Shown: positions 10,518 through 21,990 of the stretch, piece after piece
Layout of the letters: every line of letters begins with the position of its first letter
Position numbering within the stretch: the first letter of the stretch is position 1
Assembly (NCBI GenBank): GCA_963575645.1
Contig: OY754467.1
Location: 38,561,108-38,625,107 of the forward strand
Source of the DNA: Xanthostigma xanthostigma
Taxonomy: Eukaryota > Arthropoda > Insecta > Raphidioptera > Raphidiidae
Direction of reading: 5' to 3'
DNA length: 64,000 bases
The notes under the pieces: model-generated
Seen by the model: the letters and a program-made list of their open reading frames with translations, nothing else
Told to the model about the DNA's origin: nothing
Databases searched by the model: none
Program-made: the position numbers and the translations under genes

Positions 10518-11059
10518 GTGGCGTTATTGAGAGTTGTCGTTAAACGGAGAGAAGAAATAATCCATTAATATTTTTTTACTATAATATTTTTTTCTTTGTT
10601 CTTCCATATTAATGTCGATACAATCGAGCGACTGAATCCAAAGCGTCATCTAACATCACTTATCTTTTCTCCCGCCTCTATTGCGCGTATTAATAAAACT
10701 TTTTCGTCAATACACAAAGATTTTCATTTATTTGCAAGTTTGTTGGCAACCAAGAATATGATAACTTTCGATAAACATTTGAGCTAAAAATATGAAAGAT
10801 AATCCCAACAATCAAAAGAACGAATTTCTTAGATTATTCGGTACGAATGATGCCGACAACAAAGCAACAAAATAACAAACAAGTACTGTTTATTGCTTAA
10901 TGATGACGTATTGTTGTCATTATTTAGAGTAGGTGTGTCGTTATTTAGAGTGTATCATTGTATGAGCAACAAGGTAAACCAACTAAAGTTAAGTAATGTC
11001 GATGTTTTATAAGGAGTTTGTCGCTATATCGAGTGACGTTAAATGGAGTTTACACTGTA

Positions 11060-11675
11060 TTTGAAATTTTTCAACGTCATAAACAAAAATTCTTCTCGTA
11101 AATAAATTTGGTGACTAGCCGGAAGGAACTGTTTAATGACCAAATAATAATTGGAAAGCCCTGAATATTTACAATGTGAAACATGTGTGTTTCCAATTTG
11201 CATTCTACCACTCATTCAAACCCGCTAATGGTTGTCGAGATAAAGCTTGACATTGATGTGACAACCAACAAAGTCAGACAGACATGGTAGATGATCCGTC
11301 CACCGCGTAGCGCGACAAAAAGATGCAAAATAACGTAACTAACGCCAAAGCAAAGATTCCATGAACGACACTTAATTACCATAATCACCTACGTTTGATT
11401 TATCAACGTCCAAACAAAAATAATACTGATCAATCAATTCCTTACATAATCTGCACTATTTTTTTTTGTTCAGTACAATTTATTTCCTAAAAAACTAGTG
11501 TTTGATTTTCATCATTTATGTCTGTCTATTGGATTCTTAACAAGTCCAGAGCAATAGCCCACAGCTGAAGCTGCCACGTCGAGACAAAGTATGCAAATTC
11601 GGTAATAGTTCAAGAGGGCTCAGTAAAAAATTGTAAGAATTTTTAAAAGCCAATATTATAGCTATTTATAGTATA
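11060..11675. other. no recognised feature
   Basis: AT-rich sequence without element ends or coding signal. Confidence 0.4.
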
Positions 11676-12036
11676 CTAGCAGTCCCGCCCGGTTTCACCC
11701 GGGTGCAAAAGAACGAATAGGGGGGAGGACATGAGTACACACATTTATCTTAGTTTACCGAGATGAATGTTGTGTCCAAATTTCATGATGATCGGAGTTA
11801 CTGTTCAACAGTTTTTGTCGAACGGACAAATTTTCAGTTATATTTTGCAACATTTTTCATTGAGTCTCAGTTCCTATAGATCGGTTGTAGCGTGATATTA
11901 GCCTATAGCCTTCCTCGATAAATGGGCTATGCAACAAAAAAAATTCAATTCGAACCAGTAGTTCCTGAGATTAGCGCGTTCAACCAATGAAACAAACAAA
12001 CAAACAAAACTCTTCAGCTTTATATATAAGTATAGA
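11676..12036 (-). mobile_element. short non-autonomous Helitron, copy 2
   Basis: The element runs on the minus strand from TCTATACT at 12,036 to the hairpin (CCCGGGTGAAACCGGG) and CTAG at 11,676-11,679, between A and T. It is close to copy 1 over its whole length. It abuts the TAGTATA foldback module and replaces that module's first few bases, so it probably inserted at the module's edge. Confidence 0.85.
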
Positions 12037-12160
12037 TTACACCACAAGGACCGAAAGTTTGATAATTTGCCCTGCGCGCCATGATGCCTGAGGCGAAGCC
12101 GAGGGCATCATGATTCGCAATGCAAGAATATCAAACTTTCAACCAGTGTAGTGTATACTA
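12037..12160. repeat. TAGTATA foldback module, copy 2
   Basis: Imperfect palindrome from TTACACCACAAGGACCG to GTGTAGTGTATACTA. Its centre GAGGCGAAGCCGAGGGC matches copy 1 at 1280-1410. A TACCTCGG-ended MITE follows directly, in the same order as at 1.4 kb. Confidence 0.75.
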
Positions 12161-12165
12161 TTTTT

Positions 12166-12483
12166 CTTCATACCTCGGTCGTAAGTACGCTTATTAAATA
12201 CATTAATTAATTAATTACTTATTAATTACATAAAAACACAGATAAATTCCAAGCAAGCAGCTTTGAGGTTAAAAGTAAAAACACGAATGGCCGCTGTTCG
12301 CGACAATTAGCTAAAATGTAATAGGGTTGCTATGGAAACGACATCTGAACAACAGTTGATAGGTTATTTTTCCTTTACTGCCGCCCGCACGTACGCACTT
12401 CCCGCATCAGTGCGTGTAATCCCATCATGCGTAAATGTTAGAATTGATGCCGAAAGTATGTACTTTCGATCGAGGTATGAAGA
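12166..12483. mobile_element. TACCTCGG-ended MITE, complete copy
   Basis: The left end CTTCATACCTCGGTCGTAAG and right end CTTTCGATCGAGGTATGAAG are inverted repeats, giving a 318-bp element. The inside includes AAACACAGATAAATTCCAAG and GCAAGCAGCTTTGAGG, shared in reverse with 48,167-48,496. It encodes nothing. Confidence 0.75.
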
Positions 12484-12854
12484 AGAAGAGTTTAATTATT
12501 TGATGATTTGATCTGTGAATGAGAATTCAAGCCAACCGTGCGACTACGCCCTGATTATGATAATATATAAAGAGATTTTAACATAAACCGATCTCTCATT
12601 TCCATAATATTTTGCGGTGACCGTTCACTTTATCAATTCAGTTGATTTAAGACGGAAGTGCTGCAGTTATGTGCTTTCCGTATTCTCAACTGATAAATCT
12701 ACAGTCGACCTACGAAGTTCAGATCATGTAGGTAGCTGCACAGCCTGCAGATTCCGAGCGGACGATAGCTACTTTTATGCATGAATAAACATCCAACTAG
12801 ATACGAACACAATAATTGTGATAATATTACTATATCATTGTGCTTTTTATAATA

Positions 12855-13140
12855 CAGGATGACCCGTAATTGCTCGTATTCCTATCGGGAAAAGAAACTA
12901 TGACTAATTTGGAATGATTTGACCTGTATCACTCGGGGGTCGGTAATGCGTCATTTTCGAGAAAATCTACTTTGGTTTTCTTTTTACAAAAATTCGAATT
13001 TTGGGAGTTAGAAAAAAAAAATATTCTCACTTTTTGAATTTTTCCATGATCTGATAGCTTACTAATTGAAAGCTAAAAACCATCATATTTACTGTTAGAA
13101 TTTACGTTGTGTGCTAAAATTTACAATGAATTAAAAAAAA
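12855..13140 (+). mobile_element. GGGTGACCGG MITE, copy 2, 3'-truncated
   Basis: It starts CAGGATGACCCGTAATTGCT and follows the complete copy at 18,763-19,208 through ACTATGACTAATTTGGAATG and GAGAAAATCTACTT to the AATTTACTGTTAGA region. The opposite terminus is missing. Confidence 0.7.
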
Positions 13141-13452
13141 TACAATAAATTGATTCGTAATTAAGAACTGAAATTAGAAACATAAATCGCTGAAAAGCAA
13201 AGCTTTGCATCTGAGCTGTAAAGGCGGTCTGCTTGTGTGTTACGTAATGGACATTACATAACATTTACTAGCATTCCAAACTACTAAGCCGCGTGCATTT
13301 CAATGATATAATATGACCTTAATGGGACACGGCAATTAATCGAAATGGCGCTCTCGACTCTACAAAAAATATTACCGCGTATATCGCCAACATATAATAC
13401 GGACTGGTACAAAATACAAATGCTAACTTGCAGAACGCCTTGTCAGGAAAAT

Positions 13453-14005
13453 ACCCCGCAAAAACCTTATGGGATTTGGTGCTCGGTTAAATTGATCGAA
13501 AATGGTTTTACTTTATACTTTAAAGGTCACTAAGAAAAAGTGTCTATGGGCGCATAGCCTAAAAATCAATAGATTTTTTAGCTATAGATATGTTTAGCGA
13601 GACTTTAGATATAGGGATATCCATTGAATTCACTATCTTGAAAAATCCTAAGCTCTAGAAATCTTTTCGAGTGCGCTGAATCCAAATATGACATTATTAT
13701 TTTATACAGGGTGACAGCTCCCAACATTACCTAATTTTCGACTATTTTTATATTTCTAAAAAAAAGCACAAAAGTTGAACATGGAACATATTTGTGAATT
13801 TAATGGATATACCTAGGTCTAAAATGTCACTAAACATATATGTAGCTAAAAATCTATTGGTTTTTAAGCGATGCACCCATGGACACTTTTCTTAGTGACC
13901 TTTAAACTATAAAATAAAACAATTTTCTAATCAGACGTTAATCAAAGATTTGAATTTTCGATCAATTTAACCGAGAATCAAACCACGTACGGTTTGTGCG
14001 GGGTC
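13453..14005. repeat. large foldback with arms of about 180 bp
   Basis: The left arm (13,453-13,640) and right arm (13,790-14,005) are inverted copies, with shared blocks CTCGGTTAAATTGATCGAAA, TTTAAAGGTCACTAAGAAAA and ATATATGTTTAG-like sequence. The centre reads TACAGGGTGACAGCTCCC. The right arm alone carries CTAATCAGACGTTAATCAAA, a block also seen at 22,024 and 40,450. It is a non-coding mobile element, class uncertain. The 62-codon frame at 13,345 overlaps the left arm and is not a gene. Confidence 0.7.
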
Positions 14006-14481
14006 CTTTGCATCCGGGGAAAAAAAGACATAAACTTATCAAAAATGAAATGTGGTCAAAAAATGTTACCAAAAACTATATACCTAAATAAAAGTATAAA
14101 TATCCCCGCAGAACTCTCATAAACTTCAAGCTGTCAGCGGTGGTGTTAATGCTGTACCGCAATTAGCGGATTACAGTGAACACGGGTTTACTGTTCTACA
14201 TGTCTCTCGTGAATCATATGACTCATTGTTGCGATAACGACTGTACAGTGTGTACCAAAAACACCACACAAATCACTACCGGTTGAGATTAGGCTTGCAC
14301 AAATGACAAAACAAAAATGGAATGAACGTTTGTTGTTCTTCATTGGATATATCCGGGCTAACATTCAATCATTGTTGAATACATACAGTTTCCGGGTTCG
14401 GACATTTTTAACATGCTTTTATTAGCTTCGCCTATTGTAATGGAATCTTTCAAATTAATTTTCACTCACTATCAGACGTAG
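14006..14481. other. no recognised feature
   Basis: AT-rich spacer between the foldback and the next hAT element. Confidence 0.4.
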
Positions 14482-14489
14482 AATAATTT

Positions 14490-15245
14490 AGGGTTACCAG
14501 ATGGTCTGAATGAAAAAACGGGACCCCCCCCCCCCCTATTGATAATTGAAGAATGAAAAAATATTTTTGAAATTTCTGAAATCTAAAAAAAATTGTGAAA
14601 AAATTATTTTTTTTTATTCCTATCTATCAGTTCCCAATTTCTACACTTCTATCTCAGTACCGAGCAACTGTCCGGAACGAAAAATCCTCCGACCCTAATA
14701 ATAACTTTAAAAAAACCCTTCTTCAGACAAAAATTGATGAAACATCTGAAGTGTGCTGTGTGTATCAATCCACAATCGATATCTATCGAAATCGTGTAAT
14801 TTAATATGAGACGAACACGATTTTGAATAATTTGAGGATAGAAATATAGTGAAAAAAGAGACTTAATTATAGTGGTCAGTATGTTTATTTGTTCATAACA
14901 CATCAATCATGAATATATACATGTGTAAAATATACTTCGAGACACAAATTTCAGTCGGGTCGATTAACAATATTTTTTCGAGTCACTGATTTTTTGCAAT
15001 AGTTTCGAATGTTCAGGCTCGAGTAGATATTTGTAAAACTGTTTACAATTCATGTCATTGAAATTGAAGGTGATCATCATAAGGTCGCGAATCGTTTTGA
15101 CTGAGAGTCGGTTGCGTTCATCGCTCCATTGGGATTTTATTAAAAACCGGGACTTTTGCATAGATTTTGAAAAAATTCCGGGACACCGGGACAGGAGGGC
15201 GAAAACGGGACATGTCCCGGAAAACCGGGACGTCTGGTAACCCTA
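14490..15245. mobile_element. hAT-type element (AGGGTTACCAGA ends)
   Basis: The ends AGGGTTACCAGA and TCTGGTAACCCTA are inverted repeats. An exact 8-base duplication AATAATTT lies at 14,482-14,489 and 15,246-15,253. Subterminal CGGGACATGTCCCGG and ACCGGGACGTCTGG are typical of this widespread insect MITE type. At 756 bp it has no transposase. The 85- and 69-codon frames inside are on opposite strands of the same bases and have no motif. Confidence 0.88.
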
Positions 15246-15253
15246 AATAATTT

Positions 15254-16350
15254 GACATTTTGCACACGTATGAATCCATGACAATACAATAACTTATACA
15301 AAAATTACTGTAAGGAGGCTAACGATCCGTGCAGCACTGTAAGTTGCGGTGCCTACCCGTAGGCGTGGTTTTTAATTAAAATTATAGTTTAAAAAAAACT
15401 GCAAAAATTAAGTTTTTATAGCTGGTAACAATATGCACTAAAAAGTAAAAAATATTCTTTAAATATGATTTCGTTCAACAGCGATAGGATGACCTCCAAC
15501 TAGATATATATTAATTTTTTGAATTGACGCCGACCTCAAAACTTAATTATTTTACGCCTTGTAGGTAGTGGCCGTTTTTGAAGGAGGTTCAATTTCTCTC
15601 TTTAAATATTTATGTAGATTGCAGGTATTTTATGGAATAACAAATGAATTATTTTTCGTATTATTTTATTTTTTGCTTCGAAATAAAAGCACAAGATTCC
15701 CGTTTAGCACGATTAACTCGATTCATCCAAACTGATATTATTTAAATACATGCACATAGATTATAATACGTATAAAATATTTAATACACATTATTTCATT
15801 CTAATAATATATTATTCCGCAACTATAGTAAGTACCTACTGTAGGAAATTTCAAAATCAGGTAAAATGACTAACAAAATTCTCAAATCAAAAAATTATTA
15901 TATTTATTATACTAACCGATCGCCTACACATTTTTATAAGTTCTGACAGCCTTTTACAAAAATATCTACAAATTAATATCGTATTGCCTAAAAGTACTTC
16001 ATTAGATTTGATATCATAACCAAGTCAGTTTCAAAATGTAGATACATCGGTTTGAAATAGGTGGATTTCTCACACCTACATCTTGTGTATTTTATTTTTC
16101 AAAAAGTAAAAAAATCTTGCAAGTCAAAATTGTCACCAAAAAATCTAAAAAATGCACTTATATTAACGAACTAAAAAATAGAAAATAAATATCTTTCTTT
16201 TCTATAAGGTTTAGAAGCGTGGGGCACTGGATAAACAAAATTAAATATTAGACAAAATCATTGCCCACGCTTCTAAAAGTTATAAAAATATAGTCATATT
16301 TTTATAAACAATTTTTTTTATTTCAGGTCAAAATTACGATCAAAAGCTCC
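15254..16350. repeat. diverged relatives of the CACGCTTTATAT palindrome
   Basis: Two weak matches to the palindrome of the tRNA-Leu-like family appear here. The first is TATAGTTTAAAAAAAACTGC with AAAAAGTAAAAAATATTC at about 15,385-15,465. The second is GAACTAAAAAATAGAAAATA with a GAAGCGTGGGGCA/TGCCCACGCTTC stem pair at 16,160-16,280. They look like old copies without the tRNA-like part. The remaining bases are featureless. Confidence 0.4.
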
Positions 16351-17756
16351 AATAAAGTTTTAGACGGATGTTAATTAAATTTAAGAAGCGATACATATCG
16401 GTAAGTGATTTTAAAAAAATAAAAAAATGTTATAATTCTAAAATAGTTAAAATAAAATGTAGTAATTAGGTACAGCCCGCTCTGATTTGCGCATACAAGT
16501 GTGTGCAAAGCTCGGCAGAACAATACACATGTGCAAAGCGCACGCTTCGTCTTTGACAACGGCACACGATCCTCTTATATAATCAGTAATCAGTATCAGA
16601 TATAATGCGCCGTATAGTAACCATTCAATAGCGATGCACAGATTCGTTATCTGTTCAATGTAGCCAACACGCGCACAATACAATACCAGCAGACGGAATG
16701 TTAAGTGGCGCAAGATAACGAAGTGTTCTGCACTCCGATATCCGCGAGGTGTGCAATAACATTTCGCTTTGGAGTTAAATTCAAATCGGGACTTTTACAG
16801 TTTTCTTTCGGCCGGCTATGAAAAAATGATGAGATTGAAATGAACACGATGGCAATGCGCGCGCACACTGTAACATCAAAATTAACAGGATGAAGTTGGT
16901 CGCAGAAAAGGCTAGAGATTAAAATAAAGATGGGTCATTCCATATCAAATCGACCGATAGTTGGAATCGACCTCTTACGATTTGGACTTTAGTCAGAAGT
17001 TTTTTTTCATCATATAACCATTGATTAAAATATTATATAGGAAGATAAAGATCCCAGTGAACCAAAATGATACCACTTTTGATGTCCGTCAATAGATGGC
17101 CATCTATAGAAGCCATCTATTGACAAGCATCTTAAGCTATATTGTTTTAATCTGTGAATATAGAATATGTAGAGTTTTCGGAGTGAATTGTGCTAGCAAC
17201 GGAAAAACATTAAAAGCATTTTTTCAAAAGTTATGCAAAAATCCAAAATGTATCATTTTTCGAATCTTTATTTTTTGAATATCTCGAAAACTATTATAGT
17301 TACAAAAGTCGACCTTGGTTCATTTTAAAGAAAATGTTTGAGGCTACAAAAAATATATTTGAAAAATCAGATAATTGCAAAATTTTGAAGTTTTCAAAAT
17401 TGAATAAATCAAAAACTTTTTTGTAGACTACCTCTATCTGTTCTGAAATGTTCAGAGAGGTGTTTATTTTTCTTTCGCAGATTTTTTAATTTTACCCCCT
17501 TGGTGAAATTTGCTTAGATGTGGTAGGACCCCCTCCCCCTCGCGTAAGATTTGCCCTATAATTCTTAAATAATTAAATTTATTTGATATGTTCATGTATT
17601 TTGCTTCATAACACTAAAAACTTAACCGTCTAAATACAAAAATTTTCTATGAAATAAGAGGAGAAAAAAGATACAAAATGTTATCTGTCATAATAATGTA
17701 TTTTCTGAATTAAAATATTGCCGTGAGTCAATGAACGTCCCCAAATAATTAATAAT
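16351..17756. other. spacer with one perfect 13-bp hairpin
   Basis: GTCAATAGATGGC (17,088-17,100) and its exact complement (17,112-17,124) form a 13-bp stem with an 11-base loop. GGGTCATTCCATATCAAATC at 16,931 looks like the edge of a dispersed repeat. No gene is visible. The short open frames at 16,371-16,713 overlap one another in different phases and have no motif. Confidence 0.45.
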
Positions 17757-18294
17757 TAGTGATGTGCCGGATATCCGTATCCGTATCCGCGGATATCCGA
17801 ATGAGACGAAAGATCCGTATCCGTATCCATATCCGTTTGTTTTTGGTGGATCTTTTACGGATCTTTTACCTTATTAATTTTCAATTCATAGATGAAATTT
17901 TATATATATAGGTGATTACGTAATATTGAAAAACTGTTAAATTCCATTCAGATTATTTTTTAAAATCATATTTGGCACCTTTATATTGCAAACATTTATC
18001 GTAGTGAGTACCATACCAATAGTACATAACTCAAAGGTACTAAAAAACTATCTTTATAATGAGATATTGCACATCGATCTTTGGAAAGAGACAATCTGTT
18101 AAGAGAGTTAACTCTTAAAGAGGTCAATAACTTTTTCCCATAATAGATAGTCTCTTTCCAAAGGTCGATGTGCAATATTTACCGCCGCGTACTCCAAGAA
18201 AGTTAAGATCCGTATCCGCGGAACTTGAAACCAAATATCCGTATTCAGATCCGTATCCGCGGATATACATTTTTAACGATCCGGCACATCACTA
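17757..18294. mobile_element. hAT-type MITE rich in ATCCGTATCCG repeats
   Basis: The ends TAGTGATGTGCCGGAT and ATCCGGCACATCACTA are exact inverted repeats. The flanking octamers TTAATAAT and ATAATAAT agree at 7 of 8 bases. Subterminal ATCCGTATCCG and CCGCGGATATCC motifs repeat several times at each end, as transposase-binding repeats do in hAT elements. No coding region. Confidence 0.8.
18064..18178. repeat. nested inverted repeat inside the hAT MITE
   Basis: ATATTGCACATCGATCTTTG at 18,064 is mirrored by AAGGTCGATGTGCAATAT ending at 18,178, giving arms of about 30 bp that match at nearly every base. The middle includes GAGAGTTAACTCTT. It may be a small foldback that inserted into the larger MITE. 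Confidence 0.65.
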
Positions 18295-18762
18295 ATAATA
18301 ATATACGTAAAGGACATAGTCAATGCAATTCTAGTCTATGAAATGAATACAATTTTCTTTGACATCACCTCGTAGACTGCACACGTGAGGTAAGAACAAT
18401 GTCTTTTGAAACTTGCGATCACAGCCAGGTGGCTTATGGAGTTGTTATAATGATTATAATGAGATCCTAGCGTCAACTCTACGTTAAAATATGGCCCTCA
18501 CGTAGCATATTGTAAGTATCAAAGGAGGCTCCATAAAATAGATTCTGAAAGACGATTTATGTGTTTCGTTTCGTAAACTAGATCTCTTATTTTCACGTCC
18601 TGCATCGATTGTGCAGGTATGCGGAAATCTGCCTTTATATTATGGTTTGAAAACGATTATTACTTAATGACTACCTATTTTTAATGATTCTTAATCTTAT
18701 ACATCGTAGATATCAAATTTCAATAATTTATTGGGGTGTTAGCGTCGTAGTCACGGAGTATA
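18295..18762. other. no recognised feature
   Basis: AT-rich spacer between two MITEs, with no element ends. Confidence 0.35.
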
Positions 18763-19208
18763 CAGGTGTCCGGTAATTGCTCGTATTCATCTCGGGAGAA
18801 GAAACTATGACTAATTTGGAATGATTTTACCTCTATTACTTGGGGGTCGCAAATGCGTCATTTTCGAGAAAATCTACTTCGGTTTTCTTTTCACAACAAT
18901 CCGAATTTTGGGAGCTAAAAATTAAAAAAAAATATTCTTACTTTTTGGCCTGAATTTTTCAATGATCTGATAGCTTACTAATTGGCCAACCTTTGTAAAG
19001 CTAAAAACCACGAAATTTACTGTTAGATTTTATGTTGTGTGTTAAAACTAACAATAAATACAAAAAATAAAATAAAAATTCTTCACAGAAGTGTCATTAT
19101 TATAAAAAAAATGTCGCATTTCCGACCCTCAAGCGAAAGAGGTTAAATCATCCAAATTAGTCATAGTTTCTTCTCTCGAGAGGAATACAAGCAATTACCG
19201 GTCACCCT
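18763..19208. mobile_element. GGGTGACCGG MITE, complete copy
   Basis: The left end (CAGGTGTCCGGTAATTGCTC) and right end (CAATTACCGGTCACCCTATA) are inverted repeats extending about 75 bp, through GAAGAAACTATGACTAATTT. TATA flanks both sides. The 446-bp element encodes nothing and is the reference for the copies at 3463 and 12,855. Confidence 0.85.
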
Positions 19209-19444
19209 ATAGATAGAAAGGACGCTTTTTCATGATTTTTTTGACTACAAAAACGGGTCCACTAATAGCGCTGGTGTTTAGGACGTACCGTTTACTCAAT
19301 GATCATTGGTTGACGTACTTTTTACTCAATGATGTAATTATACATGTAAAATAAAACTTCTATTAATTTTTACCAATCTCACTTTATGGGAAATATTCAC
19401 TCACAAATTAAATCACTCGTAAATTAAACTACGTTGGCTATGCT

Positions 19445-19632
19445 TATTGGTTTGTGTCCGTAGCTACGTTTCATACAGGTGAATTTTGATGCCGCCATCT
19501 GTCAGTCGATGCCTTTAAATAGCCGAAACCGATCACTAAATTAGTTTGCGTCCGTAACCTATGTCACCTTTCGTTCAAGATAGTTTCTACGATGCCGCCA
19601 TCTATCAGTCGATGCCTTTAATTAAATAACGA
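19445..19632 (+). repeat. two tandem units ending GTCAGTCGATGCCTTTA
   Basis: GTGTCCGTAGCTACGTTTCA to CAGTCGATGCCTTTAAATA (19,456-19,527) is repeated in diverged form at 19,545-19,624 (GCGTCCGTAACCTATGTCAC to CAGTCGATGCCTTTAATTA). Both units share GATGCCGCCATCT. It is a short tandem duplication with no coding sense. Confidence 0.65.
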
Positions 19633-19639
19633 AAACTGC

Positions 19640-20934
19640 ATAAACACGTAACTTTCGTCCGAAAAAAGAATTGAGTTACTCTCAAGTAGCGCCAAAAGAA
19701 GTATTATTTGAAAAATGTTAGTTGAACACTGCGTGAAAGCTCGGCTTGTACTTGGTCGTTTTTTTGTCATAATGGAAAGTCAGAGCTCAAACTCAACTCG
19801 ACTGCTTTCTTTCGACTAACTGTCGAAGCTTTTTTATGCGAACTGATCACGAAGGCGGTAATCAACAATGACATTGAAAGGTCGTGCATTATCGGGTACA
19901 TATGCCGGTATTGTGTGTTGTACGAACACAGAGCAATTAGAATGGGCAGAGCGGATAAAATAGGTAGATACTGCAGATAGTATAGTAGCTAATGTAAATG
20001 AACTTCGATGGTATATTGTGATTCGTGATTATATAGCTGCAAGGTCGTGACCATTGTCATCCGTGAACGGATCGAAGAATGCGCCAATGTTCGGTTGTCA
20101 ATTTAAGAAACAGGGCTGCACAACGCACACACACACAGTCATTTTTTAGTGTCGGCAAGAAGGAGTTAAATACTTACCGAGGGTAATGGTGAGGATTTTT
20201 TTTACCATTCCAACCCACAAATAGGAATGGTACTATAGTTCAGGTCGAAATTCATTTTTCTAGATTTTACAATATTTTTTAGTATTTAGATCCCGCGAAT
20301 CCAAAACACATATTTTTGGAAAAATTCCGTGCGTGTGTTTGGCTGTGAACACGATACAGGTCAAACGGATGAACGAATTGAAACCAAATTTTGGGAGAAT
20401 GTTTGATACGCAAATATGAAGAGCGGAAAAGAGATATATGCTATAACGTTGTTTTTTATATAAAATAGTATATTTTTCATAGCGGTTTATTATTCTAATT
20501 ATTTTGTCAAGTGTTAATAATTTTTTTTTCGAAATTTTATGGTGTCGGAAATATTTTGAAAATAAAAAAAAACAGCTTTTCTTTTGTTTTATAGGTCTGT
20601 CAGGAAGAAATTAGCTAAGCATGCTTTGATTAATTTTTACACGACATGGAACATATTCTATAGGTAACCATGCCAACGAATAGCACATATCGTATTTAAT
20701 ACTAGCCATTACCCGCGTCATCTCACGTGATATCAATAATTTTGTTTTATTTTTTATGTCAACTTCTTCAAGTTGGAATGGTCCCGTCGCCCAATTGGCT
20801 AGAATATTTATTATTATTTTTTTTATTTTGTTGTAATTCGAGCCTACCTCTGTTGATTTCGGTAAATAAATAAATAATATAACACATTTATCAATGTATA
20901 ATATCAGTATTATTTGTTATTCATTGTTATACAT
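19640..20934. other. mixed old repeats, no gene
   Basis: No terminus pair or open frame stands out. GGTCCCGTCGCCCAATTGGC at 20,780 recurs as GTCCCGTCACCCAATTGGCT at 41,373, so it belongs to a dispersed repeat. Confidence 0.4.
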
Positions 20935-21123
20935 TTTGCAACATTTTTCATTGATGCTCCGCTCCTATTGGTCGTAGATATTATATGGCCTATAGCATTC
21001 CTCGATAAATGGACTATCCAACAAATTTTTTTTTTAATCCGAACCAATAGTTCCAGAGATTAGCGCGTTCAACCAACCAACCAAACGAACAAACTCTTCA
21101 GCTTTATATATTATTAGTATAGA
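20935..21123 (-). mobile_element. 5' end fragment of the short Helitron
   Basis: On the minus strand it starts TCTATACTAATAATATAT at 21,123 and follows the short Helitron to about 20,935 (GCAACATTTTTCATTGATGC). The hairpin and CTAG end are absent. Confidence 0.75.
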
Positions 21124-21668
21124 TTCCGGAACGATTTTGATTGGTTACCCCCACCACGGCATTTTTGTCATATTTCCTTTTTTGTCCTTCCGCAAAAAAC
21201 GCGCTGCAAGGAGGCTTACCCACACTCTACCATAGTGTCTCGACCTTTCGGTACTGTGTGTATATTAAAACAGCGCAGTTAGTGCGAGTTTATTTTATAC
21301 GATTGACAACCCTGTTTTGTTCCAAGCCGCGAACAACAAGTCAAGAACGCGGAATAGGCTGTCGCGTCGCCACAACACCTTGTTGTGTGTTGTTAGTTGA
21401 ATTCGGTGTCGCTATTGTTGTCGAACAATCGAACGGACGCCTTGAAATGCATTCCGTCGCGTCTGCCAACATTCACAGTCATAGGCTTTTATACGGTCGC
21501 AACCACATGTCTTTACGCGAATAGACGGTGACTCTGTAGATTAATTATTTTGGTTTAGATTGAATAATCTCTGTAAGAATAGTATTTTTTTTATTTTTCA
21601 ATTTACTTAAAAACTTATTTAGTAAATTTATATAATGTTCGGGATATTGTAAAAATAATTATTTATTT
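21124..21668. other. GC-richer island with a 127-codon frame, coding doubtful
   Basis: Bases 21,180-21,530 are richer in CG dinucleotides than the surroundings. They are open for 127 codons on the plus strand (21,141-21,524). The predicted peptide shows no domain, signal or membrane motif that I recognise. It could be a chance frame, a fragment of an unknown element, or an untranslated first exon. I do not call a gene. Confidence 0.25.
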
Positions 21669-21990
21669 TCTATACATATATATAAATATCTCGTGTCACG
21701 ATGTTCGTCCGTGCTAATCTTCGAAACCACTGAACCGATTTTAATGAAAATTTGTAAATGTGTCTTGTTTGGTCCAACTTACACTATAGAATAGTTTTTA
21801 TTAAACATTTTGTGTGAAATTACGGTGTTTTCTTAAAAAAAACTGTGTTAGTAACATGTAGCGACATCTGATATAATTTTGTCAAAGCTATTAGTTCAGA
21901 AGAAAACAAAGAACGCTGTTTTAGTACCACGTAGCGAATAGGATTTGCTCAAAGCTATTAGTTTAAGAAGTAAATTTAGTAGAATAAATA
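21669..21990 (+). mobile_element. GAACCGATTTTAATG Helitron-like repeat, copy 1
   Basis: It begins TCTATACATATATATAAATA and runs through GAAACCACTGAACCGATTTT and GCGACATCTGAT blocks. It matches copies at 23,640, 30,760, 31,665 and 57,225, but lacks the final hairpin and CTAG seen in the others. No coding content. Confidence 0.7.

Larger units (their letters stand above)
9744..11057. mobile_element. pogo-like element holding two nested insertions
   Basis: Terminal inverted repeats CAGTGTAAACTC and GAGTTTACACTG are flanked by TA on each side (9742-9743, 11058-11059), as in the pogo/Tigger group. Subterminal AGCGA and CGTTAAA.GGAG blocks recur at both ends. Bases 9770-10,231 and 10,243-10,517 are later arrivals near the left end, so the original element was about 570 bp. 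The open frame at 10,596-10,787 has no DDE transposase motif I can see. I treat the element as non-autonomous. Confidence 0.7.
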
